64,000 bases of DNA from Photobacterium iliopiscarium (GTDB taxonomy: Bacteria; Pseudomonadota; Gammaproteobacteria; Enterobacterales; Vibrionaceae): positions 1 to 64,000 of the forward strand of contig NZ_PYOO01000001.1 of the NCBI RefSeq assembly GCF_003026395.1, read 5' to 3'. Below are positions 34,863 through 44,829 of the stretch, in pieces (positions within the stretch are counted from its first letter, which is position 1; each line of letters begins with the position of its first letter). The notes beneath the pieces were generated by a model. That model saw only the letters and a list, made by a program, of their open reading frames with translations, was not told where the DNA came from and did not search any database. A program made the position numbers and the translations under genes.

Positions 34863-36917
34863 ATGAGCATTAAGCAAAGAATAACCAGCGCTTACCGTTA
34901 TATTGAACCGAATTTATTTTTTATCGGGCTATTTGGTAGTATAGGTTTCCCTGCTTATTATTTTATTTGGACTTATCTCTTTCCGCAGCCTTATGAAAAC
35001 TTACCATTACGCTTAGTCTGCGCATTCCTCTTTTTACCCTTTGCTATTAAATCTTACATGCCAAGCCTATTTTCTCGATATAAAGAGAAACATTTTGTTT
35101 TCAGTATTTGCTTTTGTTTGCCGTTTTTCTTTTGTTATATGATGATACGTAATGAATGGACCGTTGAATGGATAATGTCTTTTATGGCTGCCATCTTTTT
35201 ATCCATTATTATTATCTATGATTGGTTGCTTATTCTGATATTTACCACAATAGCAGCATTCAGTGCCGCAGTATTGGGGTATATGTCGATGTCAAATATT
35301 GGCATTGGATTTCATTACTCATACCTGGTTGTCTTCAGCTTTTCTTATTTAACCGGTATTTGTTTTAATTATCGTAATCGCATTGAAATCGAGAGCAAAC
35401 AATTATTTTCACGTTCATTTAGTAGCGGTATTGCTCATGAAATGCGAAATCCTCTTGGTGCTTTATATGCCTCTCAAGAAGTCTTGCTAGAACTGCTTCC
35501 AGAAACGTTAACAGATGATCCTCAACAACACCGTCTAATATCTAATGCCGAAATACACAAATTACGTGATATCATTCAAGACAATATCTCTATCATAAAC
35601 AATGGCCACAGCACCATAAATCTGTTACTTAGTTCGATTGATAGTCAAAAAATATCACCACATTCTTTCCATTATCTTTCAATTCACGATGTGGTTAATA
35701 ATGCACTTAATGTATATGGCTACCAACAGAAAAGTGACAGAGCATTAGTGTTTTTTCAAATAAACACAGATAATCTGTTTTTTGGAAATGATATTTTATT
35801 ACGCTATGTTTTCTTTAATTTATTAAAAAACTCTTTTTATTACAAAGACAAACCAAACTTTAAAATTATCATTTCTGTTTATAGTAAAAAGAATGAAACG
35901 ATTATAAGTATAAAAGATTATGGTAAAGGCATTCCATCATCGTTAATTAAAAATATTTTCACTGAATATTATACGTCAGGGAAAAAGAATAATACGGGCT
36001 TAGGGTTATCTTTCTGCAAAAAAGTCATTAATGCCTTTGCAGGAAGTATTGAGTGCTATTCAACTGAGAATATATCTACAACCTTTATTATTCGATTACC
36101 AATGATCACATCACCTATAATAGATAAAATACAATATGACTTAATGAGTACAAAGAAAATATTATTCTTAGGTAATCAGCCACAACAATTAATAGATATT
36201 AATCATCTTGCATTTTTTTATAACTTCAAACTCCATTCTAAAAAAACACTTAATTACGATATCATAAATATTGATAATAATAATTATGATTGTATTATCA
36301 TTGATCTAACATCAATAGAAAGTAATTTATTAACTAAACTCTATAATCATATAGCAACAACTACGATACAAGTCATCTTTATCCGTCACAAAGATGATGT
36401 GAAAAAACTAATACTTTCAAAAACACACCAACCTTATTTATTCGAATATAATCATGTTGATGAATTACAAAAAAAATTAACAACACAAATTTTCACAAAA
36501 AAAACGTCCCATAATATCTCATTAAAAACAATATGTTCAACCAAAGCTAAAATAATGATCGTTGATGACAACATTTCATTACGCTTATATTCTGGAATAT
36601 TATTAAAAAATGCTGGCTATGATGTTATTGAAGCTGATAATGGACGCACTGCCCTCACTTATTTGCAAGAATCTACCGTTGATCTCATTTTAATGGATTC
36701 ACAAATGCCGATCATGTCAGGTATAGATGCAACGAAAGAAATTAGAACCAATCGCCAATATTCTTCGCATAAAGACGTTCCGATTATCTGTTACTCAGGA
36801 TCTTTAGATGAAGAGCATAGAGAACATTTAATGCATATTGGAGTCACTGATTTTTTACTAAAACCATCTTCAAAAACAATCTTACTAGATACTGTTCATA
36901 AATGGTTAAATGATTAA
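34863..36917 (+). CDS. cqsS: CAI-1 quorum-sensing hybrid sensor kinase CqsS
   Basis: 684 aa, against 686 for V. cholerae CqsS. Six membrane segments fill residues 18-168; GFPAYYFIW and FPQPYENLPLR match the CqsS sensor closely. The HisKA site is SSGIAHEMRNPLGA with His192. The ATPase domain follows (NLLKNSFYYK, IKDYGKGIPSS, TGLGLSFCKKV). A C-terminal receiver domain starts near residue 560 with phosphorylatable Asp612 in LILMDSQMP and Lys in FLLKPSS. CqsS detects CAI-1 and passes phosphate via LuxU to LuxO. The synthase gene cqsA lies 1.5 kb away. Confidence 0.95.
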   Translation: MSIKQRITSAYRYIEPNLFFIGLFGSIGFPAYYFIWTYLFPQPYENLPLRLVCAFLFLPFAIKSYMPSLFSRYKEKHFVFSICFCLPFFFCYMMIRNEWTVEWIMSFMAAIFLSIIIIYDWLLILIFTTIAAFSAAVLGYMSMSNIGIGFHYSYLVVFSFSYLTGICFNYRNRIEIESKQLFSRSFSSGIAHEMRNPLGALYASQEVLLELLPETLTDDPQQHRLISNAEIHKLRDIIQDNISIINNGHSTINLLLSSIDSQKISPHSFHYLSIHDVVNNALNVYGYQQKSDRALVFFQINTDNLFFGNDILLRYVFFNLLKNSFYYKDKPNFKIIISVYSKKNETIISIKDYGKGIPSSLIKNIFTEYYTSGKKNNTGLGLSFCKKVINAFAGSIECYSTENISTTFIIRLPMITSPIIDKIQYDLMSTKKILFLGNQPQQLIDINHLAFFYNFKLHSKKTLNYDIINIDNNNYDCIIIDLTSIESNLLTKLYNHIATTTIQVIFIRHKDDVKKLILSKTHQPYLFEYNHVDELQKKLTTQIFTKKTSHNISLKTICSTKAKIMIVDDNISLRLYSGILLKNAGYDVIEADNGRTALTYLQESTVDLILMDSQMPIMSGIDATKEIRTNRQYSSHKDVPIICYSGSLDEEHREHLMHIGVTDFLLKPSSKTILLDTVHKWLND

Positions 36918-36986
36918 ACGGTTAAAATCAGCATTAAAAAGTAGATGTTATTTTTATATACACCTACTTTTCACCTAACCACTTAA

Positions 36987-38135
36987 TTACATTATTTTAC
37001 GACGGCCATAAGCCACCAGCGACATCATTATCACCCAAAATAAAGACAAGCTACCACCTGAACCTTCTTTTTTGTCATGATTTAATGGCCACTGTGTATT
37101 GTGATCCAATAGGTTAATATCCGTTGGCACTACTTCATCTTTAGTCACGGCAACTAAGTACGTACCTTGGTTAGAAGCAGCATTATCAAACAAGGGATAT
37201 ACTTGATCAAAAGGTAATGTTAACGTCGCAGTTTTACTACCTGCGCTAAACCACACCTCTTTAGGTGCTAGAGCGGCTTGTTGCTTACCACTGACTTTAG
37301 TCGCAACATAAACCATTGCTTGCTGCGCGTTATCAATATCTTTGCTTCTAGTAAGTGTGACTTCAAATTGTTGGGCATTGATATCTTCGCGTACTACCGC
37401 GGCAAGTGTTTGAACGTGAGTTAAATCAGTTAGGCCTTCTTTTGCTAATGCCGTTTTATTGAGCAAACTCACTACATCACCACTACCTTGATCACAACCC
37501 GCTTGACCATTAATAAACGGTAAGCCATTTGCTGAGTTATAGCTGCTAAAGCCAGACATTAAACTGGTTGTTCCTTCCGCATTACATTGTTTGGTGCCGT
37601 AAGCGTTTTTAAACAGAGCATCAGTACTACCAACAGTATTCGCCTCAGTATGCTTAGCGCCAAAAGTATGTCCAACTTCATGAGCATAAACAAATTTATA
37701 ACGGCTATTTATTACACTATCAGCACTTAGGATCAATTGAGCATTATTCATTGATTCTAGATCTTCAAATCCCATTGGTGAGCGTGCATGCCCCTTAGTT
37801 GTATTTGAAACCTGTGATGCAAAAGTCGTTAGCGTATTATTAATAATACTTGGGTCATTTGCGATCATTTGTTTAATATTGTCAGACACTTCTTCAATTG
37901 TCTCATAAGGATAATCAAGATAACTAATAGTAGCCGGTGACAATTTAATATCAATATTATAATTATTCCAAACTCGATTCGCTTGCTTAATATTTTGATA
38001 ATGACCAACAGCCCATTGTGATGCAACTTCTGTATGAGCAATCTCTGTAGGTAAAATTAATGGTGATTCAAAATCAGCAGCATTTACACTTCCTGTAAAC
38101 ATAGCTAATAATAGGCATAATTTTTTCTTTTGCAT
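36987..38135 (-). CDS. GlyGly-CTERM metzincin protease
   Basis: 382 aa with a signal peptide (MQKKKLCLLLAMFTGSVNA). The motif YAHEVGHTFGAKHTE contains HExxHxxGxxH, the zinc site of metzincins, and SLMSGFS downstream supplies the Met-turn. The tail GSGGSLSLFWVIMMSLVAYG plus RRK is a GlyGly-CTERM sorting signal, processed by rhombosortase in Vibrionaceae with export by the type II system. It therefore likely acts at the cell surface or outside. It sits between cqsS and cqsA, on the cqsA strand. Substrate unknown. Confidence 0.85.
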   Translation of the reverse strand: MQKKKLCLLLAMFTGSVNAADFESPLILPTEIAHTEVASQWAVGHYQNIKQANRVWNNYNIDIKLSPATISYLDYPYETIEEVSDNIKQMIANDPSIINNTLTTFASQVSNTTKGHARSPMGFEDLESMNNAQLILSADSVINSRYKFVYAHEVGHTFGAKHTEANTVGSTDALFKNAYGTKQCNAEGTTSLMSGFSSYNSANGLPFINGQAGCDQGSGDVVSLLNKTALAKEGLTDLTHVQTLAAVVREDINAQQFEVTLTRSKDIDNAQQAMVYVATKVSGKQQAALAPKEVWFSAGSKTATLTLPFDQVYPLFDNAASNQGTYLVAVTKDEVVPTDINLLDHNTQWPLNHDKKEGSGGSLSLFWVIMMSLVAYGRRKIM

Positions 38136-38346
38136 GAATACCCCTTAAATAACATATGCATGTTTATTTAATTTCGTTAAATAATTAATCGTTAATCTTG
38201 TAATAAATACTACAGCGGCAAAAAACAATATCAACAACTAATTAAAATAATCGTATTCCTTACTCATTAAAGTATTAATATTGACTCAAAAATACATTGG
38301 AAGTATATATTTAATAATATAAAAATCTGTATAATTAAAAACAAAT
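38136..38346. other. Promoter region of the metzincin gene, otherwise empty
   Basis: AT-rich sequence between the protease start and the cqsA terminator. No additional ORF or RNA gene was recognised. Confidence 0.4.
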
Positions 38347-38376
38347 AAGCCTACTAAATACTATTAGCAGGCTTAA
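38347..38376 (-). terminator. Terminator of cqsA
   Basis: AAGCCTACTAA-ATACTA-TTAGCAGGCTT with one mismatched pair, 58 bp past the cqsA stop. Confidence 0.75.
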
Positions 38377-38431
38377 TATTATTTACTATTTTAATACCAT
38401 CTATTTAACTATTAGAATATATTAGTAATAA

Positions 38432-39599
38432 TTATGATGCTAATTCAATTTTCATCAAATAACACGCTTTTAATATAACCTCTATTTCTTGATCGGTTAA
38501 TTCACTATTAACAGAAAAACGAATAAGGTTTTTATTTTTTGGTGTTGCAGGCGCACAAAAAACAGAACCAAAAACATTCATATTTTCTAAATGATCACGC
38601 ATTATTTCAGTATTGTCTTCATTACCGGTTTCAAGGGCTATAATTTGAGATTGGCTTTGAATATTAAATCCAAGTTGAATTAAGCCATAACGTAATTTGT
38701 CAGCTTGCTCTACCAATCGTGCGCGGCGATCATCACTGTTTTTAATCACATTCAATGTCGCCTCTAATACCGCAATTTCATGGGGTAATAACGCAGAACT
38801 AAAGATAGCTGGACGGGCAACAAACGGTAATGCTTGCCCAATTTTGTTACTACACAATATCGCCCCTGCGCGATAAGCAAATGCTTTCGCTAAGCTAACG
38901 GTTATAAAATCCACATCATCGGTTAAACCTAATTCTGCAACGAGCCCTGCACCTTTTGGTCCATGCGTACCTAATGAATGTGACTCATCAACCAAAATAG
39001 CACAACCATAATCTTTGGCTAACGCGACAATCTCAGTTAAAGGCGCGACTGTACCTAAGGTACTGTAAACAGAATCAACTAAAATAAGTCCTGGGCCATT
39101 ACGCTTTATTAGCTTTTCTAAATGACGAATATTATTATGTAGAAAGCTATGAATCTGAGCGTCCGCAACCCGAGCCCCTTCCCATAATGACATATGAGCA
39201 AAAAAATCAATGTAGACAGGTGTATTTATAGGTAAGATCGTCTGAATTAATCCCACATTTGCCGCCCATCCAGATTGAGATAAAATACAATGCTCAAACC
39301 CAGTATAACTTGCTAACTGATGCTCAAATGAATGATCATCTTCTTTATGTAAAAATATAGCCGACATAACAATGTCTTTTTTATTATTACTAAGCGACTC
39401 TATATATGCTTCTCGAATATGATCATGATTAGAAATGGCAAGATAGTCATTACTCTGTAATAAAACACCATTTTCTGTCGGTTTTTTACCTAATACTAAA
39501 TGTTGTTGGTTCTTTCTTGGATAAATAAGCTCTTCTAGATGAAATTCAATTTTTTTTTATAAAGTCAGGTAGTGGCTTAGATAGGTTATGGTTTGTCAT
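38432..39599 (-). pseudogene. cqsA: CAI-1 autoinducer synthase CqsA, frameshifted in an A9 run
   Basis: The intact minus-strand frame of 311 codons (38432-39367) aligns to V. cholerae CqsA from about residue 78 onward: LSQSGWAANVGLLQ-like start, VDESHSLGTHGPKGAG, and the PLP lysine in VSLAKAFAYRAG. The missing N-terminus lies just upstream from the ATG at 39597-39599: MTNHNLSKPLPDFIKK, then a run of nine A's leads to TGA. Removing one A restores IEFHLEEL...HLVLGKKP...LLQSNDYLAISNH and joins the long frame, giving 388 aa against 389 in V. cholerae. CqsA makes (Z)-3-aminoundec-2-en-4-one, the CAI-1 precursor. The change may be a true null, phase-variable, rescued by slippage, or a sequencing error. 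Confidence 0.85.
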
Positions 39600-39807
39600 G
39601 ATATATTCCTTTTTAATTAAAATAATATTATTTACATATGTATAAATAACGAAGATATATTATTATCAAATAAAAAATACACAACCTATTCTTTAAATAC
39701 CCCATAAAATTATCATCATAAATTAATTATTTATGTTTATTATAAATAGTCTATTCTGGGTTTTAATATTATGCGAAACTGTCTAACAAAATAATCACAC
39801 TGAGAAT

Positions 39808-40467
39808 ATGATGAAATATAGTGCAGCAATTTTTGATATGGATGGATTATTGCTTGATACCGAACAAGTGTGTATGACCGCCTTTAAACAAACATGTATT
39901 GAGATGAATATTCCCTTTAAACAAGATGTTTATCTCTCTATTATTGGACGTAATCAAGCTGGGATTAAACCTATTATTGAACAAGGCTACGGTAACCTAT
40001 TGGATTATAATGTTTTTCACCCTCGCTGGATGCAACGTTACCTTGCCGTTGTTGAACATCAAGCTATTCCGGTTAAGCAAGGTGTCATCGCATTATTAGA
40101 TTGGTTACAAACGAAAAAGATCCCCATGGTTGTCGCCACGTCTACTCACAAAACTCTCGCACAGAAAAAACTTCATCTCGCAGGACTATCAACATATTTC
40201 TCACACATAACCTGTGGCGATGAAGTAACTCAGGGTAAACCTAATCCGGAAATATATCTTCTTGCGGCACAACGTCTACATATTGAACCTAATCAATGTA
40301 TCGCCTTTGAGGATTCAAATAACGGCGTTAAAGCGGCAGTCGCTGCCAATATGGCTACGTTACAAATTATCGACCTTGTAGAACCTGATACTGAAACTCG
40401 CGCTTTAGGACATACTATTTTTAATACTATGGATGATGCATTAACGTTTTTACAAGCACACCAATAA
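39808..40467 (+). CDS. HAD-superfamily phosphatase
   Basis: 219 aa. Motif I is FDMDGLLLDTE (nucleophile Asp, residue 10), motif II VATSTHK, motif III Lys in GKPNPEIY, and motif IV FEDSNNGVKAA. A helical cap lies between residues 18 and 85, placing it in subfamily IA with beta-phosphoglucomutase-like phosphatases. The natural substrate is not deducible. Monocistronic, with a terminator downstream. Confidence 0.92.
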   Translation: MMKYSAAIFDMDGLLLDTEQVCMTAFKQTCIEMNIPFKQDVYLSIIGRNQAGIKPIIEQGYGNLLDYNVFHPRWMQRYLAVVEHQAIPVKQGVIALLDWLQTKKIPMVVATSTHKTLAQKKLHLAGLSTYFSHITCGDEVTQGKPNPEIYLLAAQRLHIEPNQCIAFEDSNNGVKAAVAANMATLQIIDLVEPDTETRALGHTIFNTMDDALTFLQAHQ

Positions 40468-40533
40468 AGCGGGACTCTCTAAGCTATAAATACCCCTTTC
40501 ATAAGGTAGCGCTACCATACTAAAAGTAATAAA

Positions 40534-40565
40534 AAAGCCCACAGGCTATTAACCTGTGGGCTTCT
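40534..40565. terminator. Bidirectional terminator
   Basis: AAGCCCACAGG-CTATTAA-CCTGTGGGCTT with A and T runs, between the HAD gene and pqiC. A perfect palindrome, GGTAGCGCTACC, lies 20 bp before it (40505-40516). Confidence 0.9.
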
Positions 40566-40581
40566 TTTTAAGTGAATAAAC

Positions 40582-41151
40582 TTACTTCACAGCATTTGCT
40601 ATTTGCGTTGTTAATTCACCAACAGCCGTTGATAAAGCTTCAACCTGAGCACTGTAACCATTAGCCGTTAATGGCACACTAAACTCAAATGGATGTACTG
40701 TTTGTAAATCACCACTTGCACCAATAATCATCCACTCACCCGCAACGTTAGCAACGCCGGTATATACACCATTAAACTGGTTAATACGTACCTGTAATCG
40801 CGGGGCTCCCGTCGTTGATAATGTCGGTGTTAACTGTGTCGCCCACAACCGATGTTGCTTTTGGCGCAAATCATGAGTAATACGACGGGTTAACTGTTTT
40901 GCTAACGCCTCACCCCATAAATTTTGCTGAGCTTCCACGATTTCGGTTGCCGACGTTTGATACACTAAACCCGTACCCGATAAATGTGCTGCCACTTCAA
41001 CCGGACGCACAATCAATAATGGTTGATTATTAACATGCGATACTGTCAATGTCTTACCCGCTGGTAGCAAGAAGGTATTCACACCTTCAGGCGCACTGCT
41101 ACAACCCGTTACGGCTAAAGTAGCCATTGCGATGATTAACCACTTTTTCAT
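40582..41151 (-). CDS. pqiC: PqiC lipoprotein
   Basis: 189 aa with a lipoprotein signal (MKKWLIIAMATLAVTGC, Cys17 lipidated) and the DUF330/ABC_trans_aux domain (TFLLPAG..., RITHDLRQKQHRLWATQLTP). PqiC is the outer-membrane partner of the PqiABC envelope lipid-transport system. It ends the pqiABC operon, 2 bp from pqiB. Confidence 0.9.
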   Translation of the reverse strand: MKKWLIIAMATLAVTGCSSAPEGVNTFLLPAGKTLTVSHVNNQPLLIVRPVEVAAHLSGTGLVYQTSATEIVEAQQNLWGEALAKQLTRRITHDLRQKQHRLWATQLTPTLSTTGAPRLQVRINQFNGVYTGVANVAGEWMIIGASGDLQTVHPFEFSVPLTANGYSAQVEALSTAVGELTTQIANAVK

Positions 41152-41153
41152 TA

Positions 41154-42809
41154 TTAACGACCTCCAACAGGTACTGGATCTTTTGTTTGCTCATCACCAA
41201 ATACAAGTGAATTTGGTTTTTCATTTAGTTGGCGTAACACAGGCTGTAACTCAGTCATTACTGCTTCAAAACGTGTTAAGGCGCCTTCAAGGTTTTGATA
41301 TGGTGCAGCATCAGGACCAAAACCATTAAGTGTTGTTTGAATCTGCTTCAAGCTATCACGAACATCACCAGGTAATGCTTGGGTATCTTTTTGCTTTAAC
41401 AAACGATCTAAATCATTGATCGTCGTTTGCATTGTTGCCATGGTTTTTTCAGATGTTTTTAACGTTGCTGTCATTGAATTTAATGTATCTTCAACAGGCA
41501 GTTTATTAAATTTATTCAATAAATTTGTTAGCTGTTTTTGTACTTCAGCTAAATCGCCCGCTTTGGTTGGGAAGATATCATAACCATCATATTCCAATGT
41601 CTTAACTGGCTTTTCACCTTTATAGACATCAGTGCCAATATACAATGCACCCGTCAGCAAATTACCCGTTTTCAATGTTGCCCGTAAACCTTTCTTAAAT
41701 TCTTTTTCAAGGTTTTCATGTAATGACGTTAATGTACCTTCATCGGTATGATCATAAACACGACCAAGATCAATTCGTACTAAGACTGGAATCTGCTTAC
41801 TCGTGAAACCTTCTTGGCTTGTTGGTAAACGTAATGGCACTTTTTGTACCGTACCAATTTGAATACCACGATATTCAATTGGAGCACCCGCTTTTAAACC
41901 GCGAATAGATTCACTAAATAACATTACAAAATCAAGATGTTGTTCAAACATTTTCTCACGAACTTCAGCAATATTGTTATATAAACGATAATATGATTTT
42001 TGCTTTAATTGTAATGAGCCTTGATCATCAGCTGGCGTAGAGAATGTTACCCCACCTGTGATTAACGATTCTAATGAGCCAATTTTAACATTAAAGCCTT
42101 CCGCTCCAACCTTAACTTGAACACCAGAAGCTAAAATGAAATTACTGCTTGTGCGCACTAAGCGATCATAAGGTTCAAAAATAAATAATTGATAATTAGC
42201 ACGTTTACTGTTGATATCAAAACCAACTTGTTCAACACGACCTACCGTAAATCCATCATAAAGAACCGGATCACCAACGCCTAACTTACCCGCTTGACGA
42301 CTGGTTAAAATAACCCGTAATCCTTTGGCATCAGCAGGAGCAACTGGTGGGACATCTAACGCAACAAAATGATGCTTGTCCTCTTTACCTTCGCCCGGTT
42401 GCATTTCAATATATGAACCAGAAAGAAGCGTATCTAAACCTGACACACCACCTTTACCTATGCGTGGCTTAACGACCCAAAATAGCGTGTCATTTTTAAG
42501 CATACGCCCAGTATCATTATCCATTTGAGCCGTCACAGTAATGTAACTATAGTCTTCACTTAATTGGACTTTAGTTACTACGCCGACTTTAACGTTTAAC
42601 GATTTAATCGCGGTTTTACCCACTTCAATACCTGAGGCATTAGGCAGCCGAATCGTAATCACAGGACCTTGACTATTTAGATATTGAATAAACATCCAAA
42701 GGCCAATACCTAACGCAACCAACGGAACAATCCATATTGGTGATACTTGTTTCAAACGTTGCACTTTAGCCTCAATCGGCTGGTTATCACTCATAATCTG
42801 CTTTCTCAT
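41154..42809 (-). CDS. pqiB: PqiB, MCE-domain lipid transport protein
   Basis: 551 aa. One N-terminal membrane anchor (about residues 22-42) precedes three MlaD/MCE domains: GPVITIRLPNASGIEVGKT, AKGLRVILTSRQAGKLGVGD and DFVMLFSESIRGLKAGAP. A coiled-coil C-terminus (about residues 440-530) forms the periplasm-spanning needle. The start is either 42809, overlapping pqiA by 4 bp (ATGA), or the ATG five codons later, which aligns better with E. coli PqiB. Confidence 0.93.
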   Translation of the reverse strand: MRKQIMSDNQPIEAKVQRLKQVSPIWIVPLVALGIGLWMFIQYLNSQGPVITIRLPNASGIEVGKTAIKSLNVKVGVVTKVQLSEDYSYITVTAQMDNDTGRMLKNDTLFWVVKPRIGKGGVSGLDTLLSGSYIEMQPGEGKEDKHHFVALDVPPVAPADAKGLRVILTSRQAGKLGVGDPVLYDGFTVGRVEQVGFDINSKRANYQLFIFEPYDRLVRTSSNFILASGVQVKVGAEGFNVKIGSLESLITGGVTFSTPADDQGSLQLKQKSYYRLYNNIAEVREKMFEQHLDFVMLFSESIRGLKAGAPIEYRGIQIGTVQKVPLRLPTSQEGFTSKQIPVLVRIDLGRVYDHTDEGTLTSLHENLEKEFKKGLRATLKTGNLLTGALYIGTDVYKGEKPVKTLEYDGYDIFPTKAGDLAEVQKQLTNLLNKFNKLPVEDTLNSMTATLKTSEKTMATMQTTINDLDRLLKQKDTQALPGDVRDSLKQIQTTLNGFGPDAAPYQNLEGALTRFEAVMTELQPVLRQLNEKPNSLVFGDEQTKDPVPVGGR

Positions 42810-44179
42810 TTATGTACACTAGGCACTACTAAATTGGATTCAGTAGCATCTAACTCTGAATCTTGTTTATATGATTTACCTTTAGGTATCCAAAATACCC
42901 GTGGATCAAAACTCATGGCTGACAGCATCGTAAATATCACCACAATTGCAAAACATAATGCGGCAGGCCCTGGTGAGATTGCCATTACATTTTGTAACTG
43001 TACTAACGCCACTAAGATGGCAACCACAAAAATATCAACCATAGACCAACGACCAATAAATTCGGTCATGCGATATAATTTCAAACGCTTAATAGCGACA
43101 TTAGCAGAATTATCGTCTTGTTTACCCGCACAGAAATACAACCATGCTAAGGTAAACATTTTTGCCATTGGAATAAAAATACTGGCCATAAAAATGACTA
43201 ATGCAATTGGCCACGAACCCATTTTCCAAAGTAATACTACACCGCCTAAAATTGTAGAGCCTTCCGTTTGGCCTAAACTCACGGTATACATCATTGGATA
43301 CAAATTAGCAGGAATATAAAAAACGATAGACGCAATTAAATACGCCCAAGCATATTGCAATGAATGGCTAGCATCGAAAACATGTAATCGGCTATCACAA
43401 CGTAAACAACGTGCATGATGGGTTGTTGGCATTGGATTTATTTGATTACAAGCATGACATCCAACATGGTTATTATCCATGTGTGTATCACCATCATGAA
43501 CCCCTGACACAGGAACCATGGCAAAAAATTGATCCCACAACCATGTTCTATCAACTAACGAAACACATTTAACAACTAATACACTATAAAGACAAAAAGC
43601 CCAAAACGAATTACCTAAGCCAATGTGTGCTAACGCTGAAATTTTAACAAGGCTAACTAACACACCGATTAAAAACACATCAACCATTAGCCATGGTTGA
43701 ATTTTAAATAATATTCGACATAAAAATTTAATCCAACTACGCGCATGAATAATATGACCAATATGTTTTACTTTTTTAGCCGTATAATAAAGATATAAAA
43801 CTAACACGATATAGGCCGCAGGAAAGATAATTACTGTTGTCATTAATAAAATAGCTAATACGCTATTTTCAAAATGTTGTAATGTTTCCGCTGCATTTAA
43901 TAGCGTAATTTGATGCCCCATGCCATTAACAGTAAAAGATAAAAAGGGAAATGAAAGACTTAATGTTAGCATGATCAAACACGCGATACCGTAAGCAACT
44001 GGGCGTTGAAAAGGCAAACTAACGGCTTTTATTAAAGTATGACCACAACGAGGGCACGCTGCTTTTTCACCTTCATTTAAATTAGGGATATCAACAACTA
44101 ACCCACACTCTTCACACGCAATCATCATCGATTGTTGCACGTCAACCGCCTTTCGTGCGAGTTTTCTTTGTTTACTCAA
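42806..44179 (-). CDS. pqiA: PqiA, integral membrane protein
   Basis: 457 aa. Two rubredoxin-like Cys clusters (CEECG...CPRCG near residue 20 and CHACNQ...CLRCDS near residue 235) each precede a four-helix PqiA domain, giving eight membrane segments in two repeats. It is the inner-membrane part of the PqiABC system for lipid movement across the envelope. The operon order pqiA-pqiB-pqiC with 4-bp overlap is the standard one. Confidence 0.95.
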   Translation of the reverse strand: MSKQRKLARKAVDVQQSMMIACEECGLVVDIPNLNEGEKAACPRCGHTLIKAVSLPFQRPVAYGIACLIMLTLSLSFPFLSFTVNGMGHQITLLNAAETLQHFENSVLAILLMTTVIIFPAAYIVLVLYLYYTAKKVKHIGHIIHARSWIKFLCRILFKIQPWLMVDVFLIGVLVSLVKISALAHIGLGNSFWAFCLYSVLVVKCVSLVDRTWLWDQFFAMVPVSGVHDGDTHMDNNHVGCHACNQINPMPTTHHARCLRCDSRLHVFDASHSLQYAWAYLIASIVFYIPANLYPMMYTVSLGQTEGSTILGGVVLLWKMGSWPIALVIFMASIFIPMAKMFTLAWLYFCAGKQDDNSANVAIKRLKLYRMTEFIGRWSMVDIFVVAILVALVQLQNVMAISPGPAALCFAIVVIFTMLSAMSFDPRVFWIPKGKSYKQDSELDATESNLVVPSVHK

Positions 44180-44829
44180 CGTACATCACCCATGACAAAT
44201 AAATCTGATAGTATAGTTTACTAACATGTTAAAAATCATTTTCAAAAAATAGACAAATACCCAGCAAATCTCTCGCTGACCACCCCAAACACCATCATTT
44301 CTTTCACTAATAATCTATAGTATTGCATACGATTACTGTAGGATATGCAAATTATTTAATCATAGTAAAACTCAATAAAATAATTACAACTAATGTATTA
44401 AACATCAAAAAATTAACCATAAAAATCAAGTTATTAATATAAGCAATTGTTATATATTATTTATATACCTCGATTACTCATGACAACTCATTGCTATCTT
44501 TTACTACAGTATTTTATTTTGAACGGTATACATTATAACAGTATTCTTGCTTTATGCTGCATTACATTTAACAACTGCTGATTTAAAATTTTGCTCTTCT
44601 TTTAAATGCTGATTTGTGATGCTTCATTCAATAAAGAATAATCATCCAATAAAAAGCGATTTTTTCATACAAAAATACTGTCAGGTACTAACTTATTAAC
44701 TTTTATACCTTTTTAAGCCTCAAGTATGACAAATTGTTACAAATAAAGACTTTCCACTCGCATTTCAAAAACAGTAAAATAACCTTTAAATATGTATAAA
44801 TACATTACCTGATAAAAAGACACCACTTC
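44180..44829. other. 650-bp AT-rich intergenic region
   Basis: Separates divergent pqiA and the GGDEF gene. It should hold both promoters. I found no supported ORF, tRNA, hairpin of note or known riboswitch in it; its length is unusual for this window. Confidence 0.5.

Noticed and set aside
44180-44829. Possible small RNA or quorum-sensing Qrr gene in the long pqiA-GGDEF gap
   Set aside because: No Qrr-like conserved core, strong promoter or terminator hairpin could be identified.
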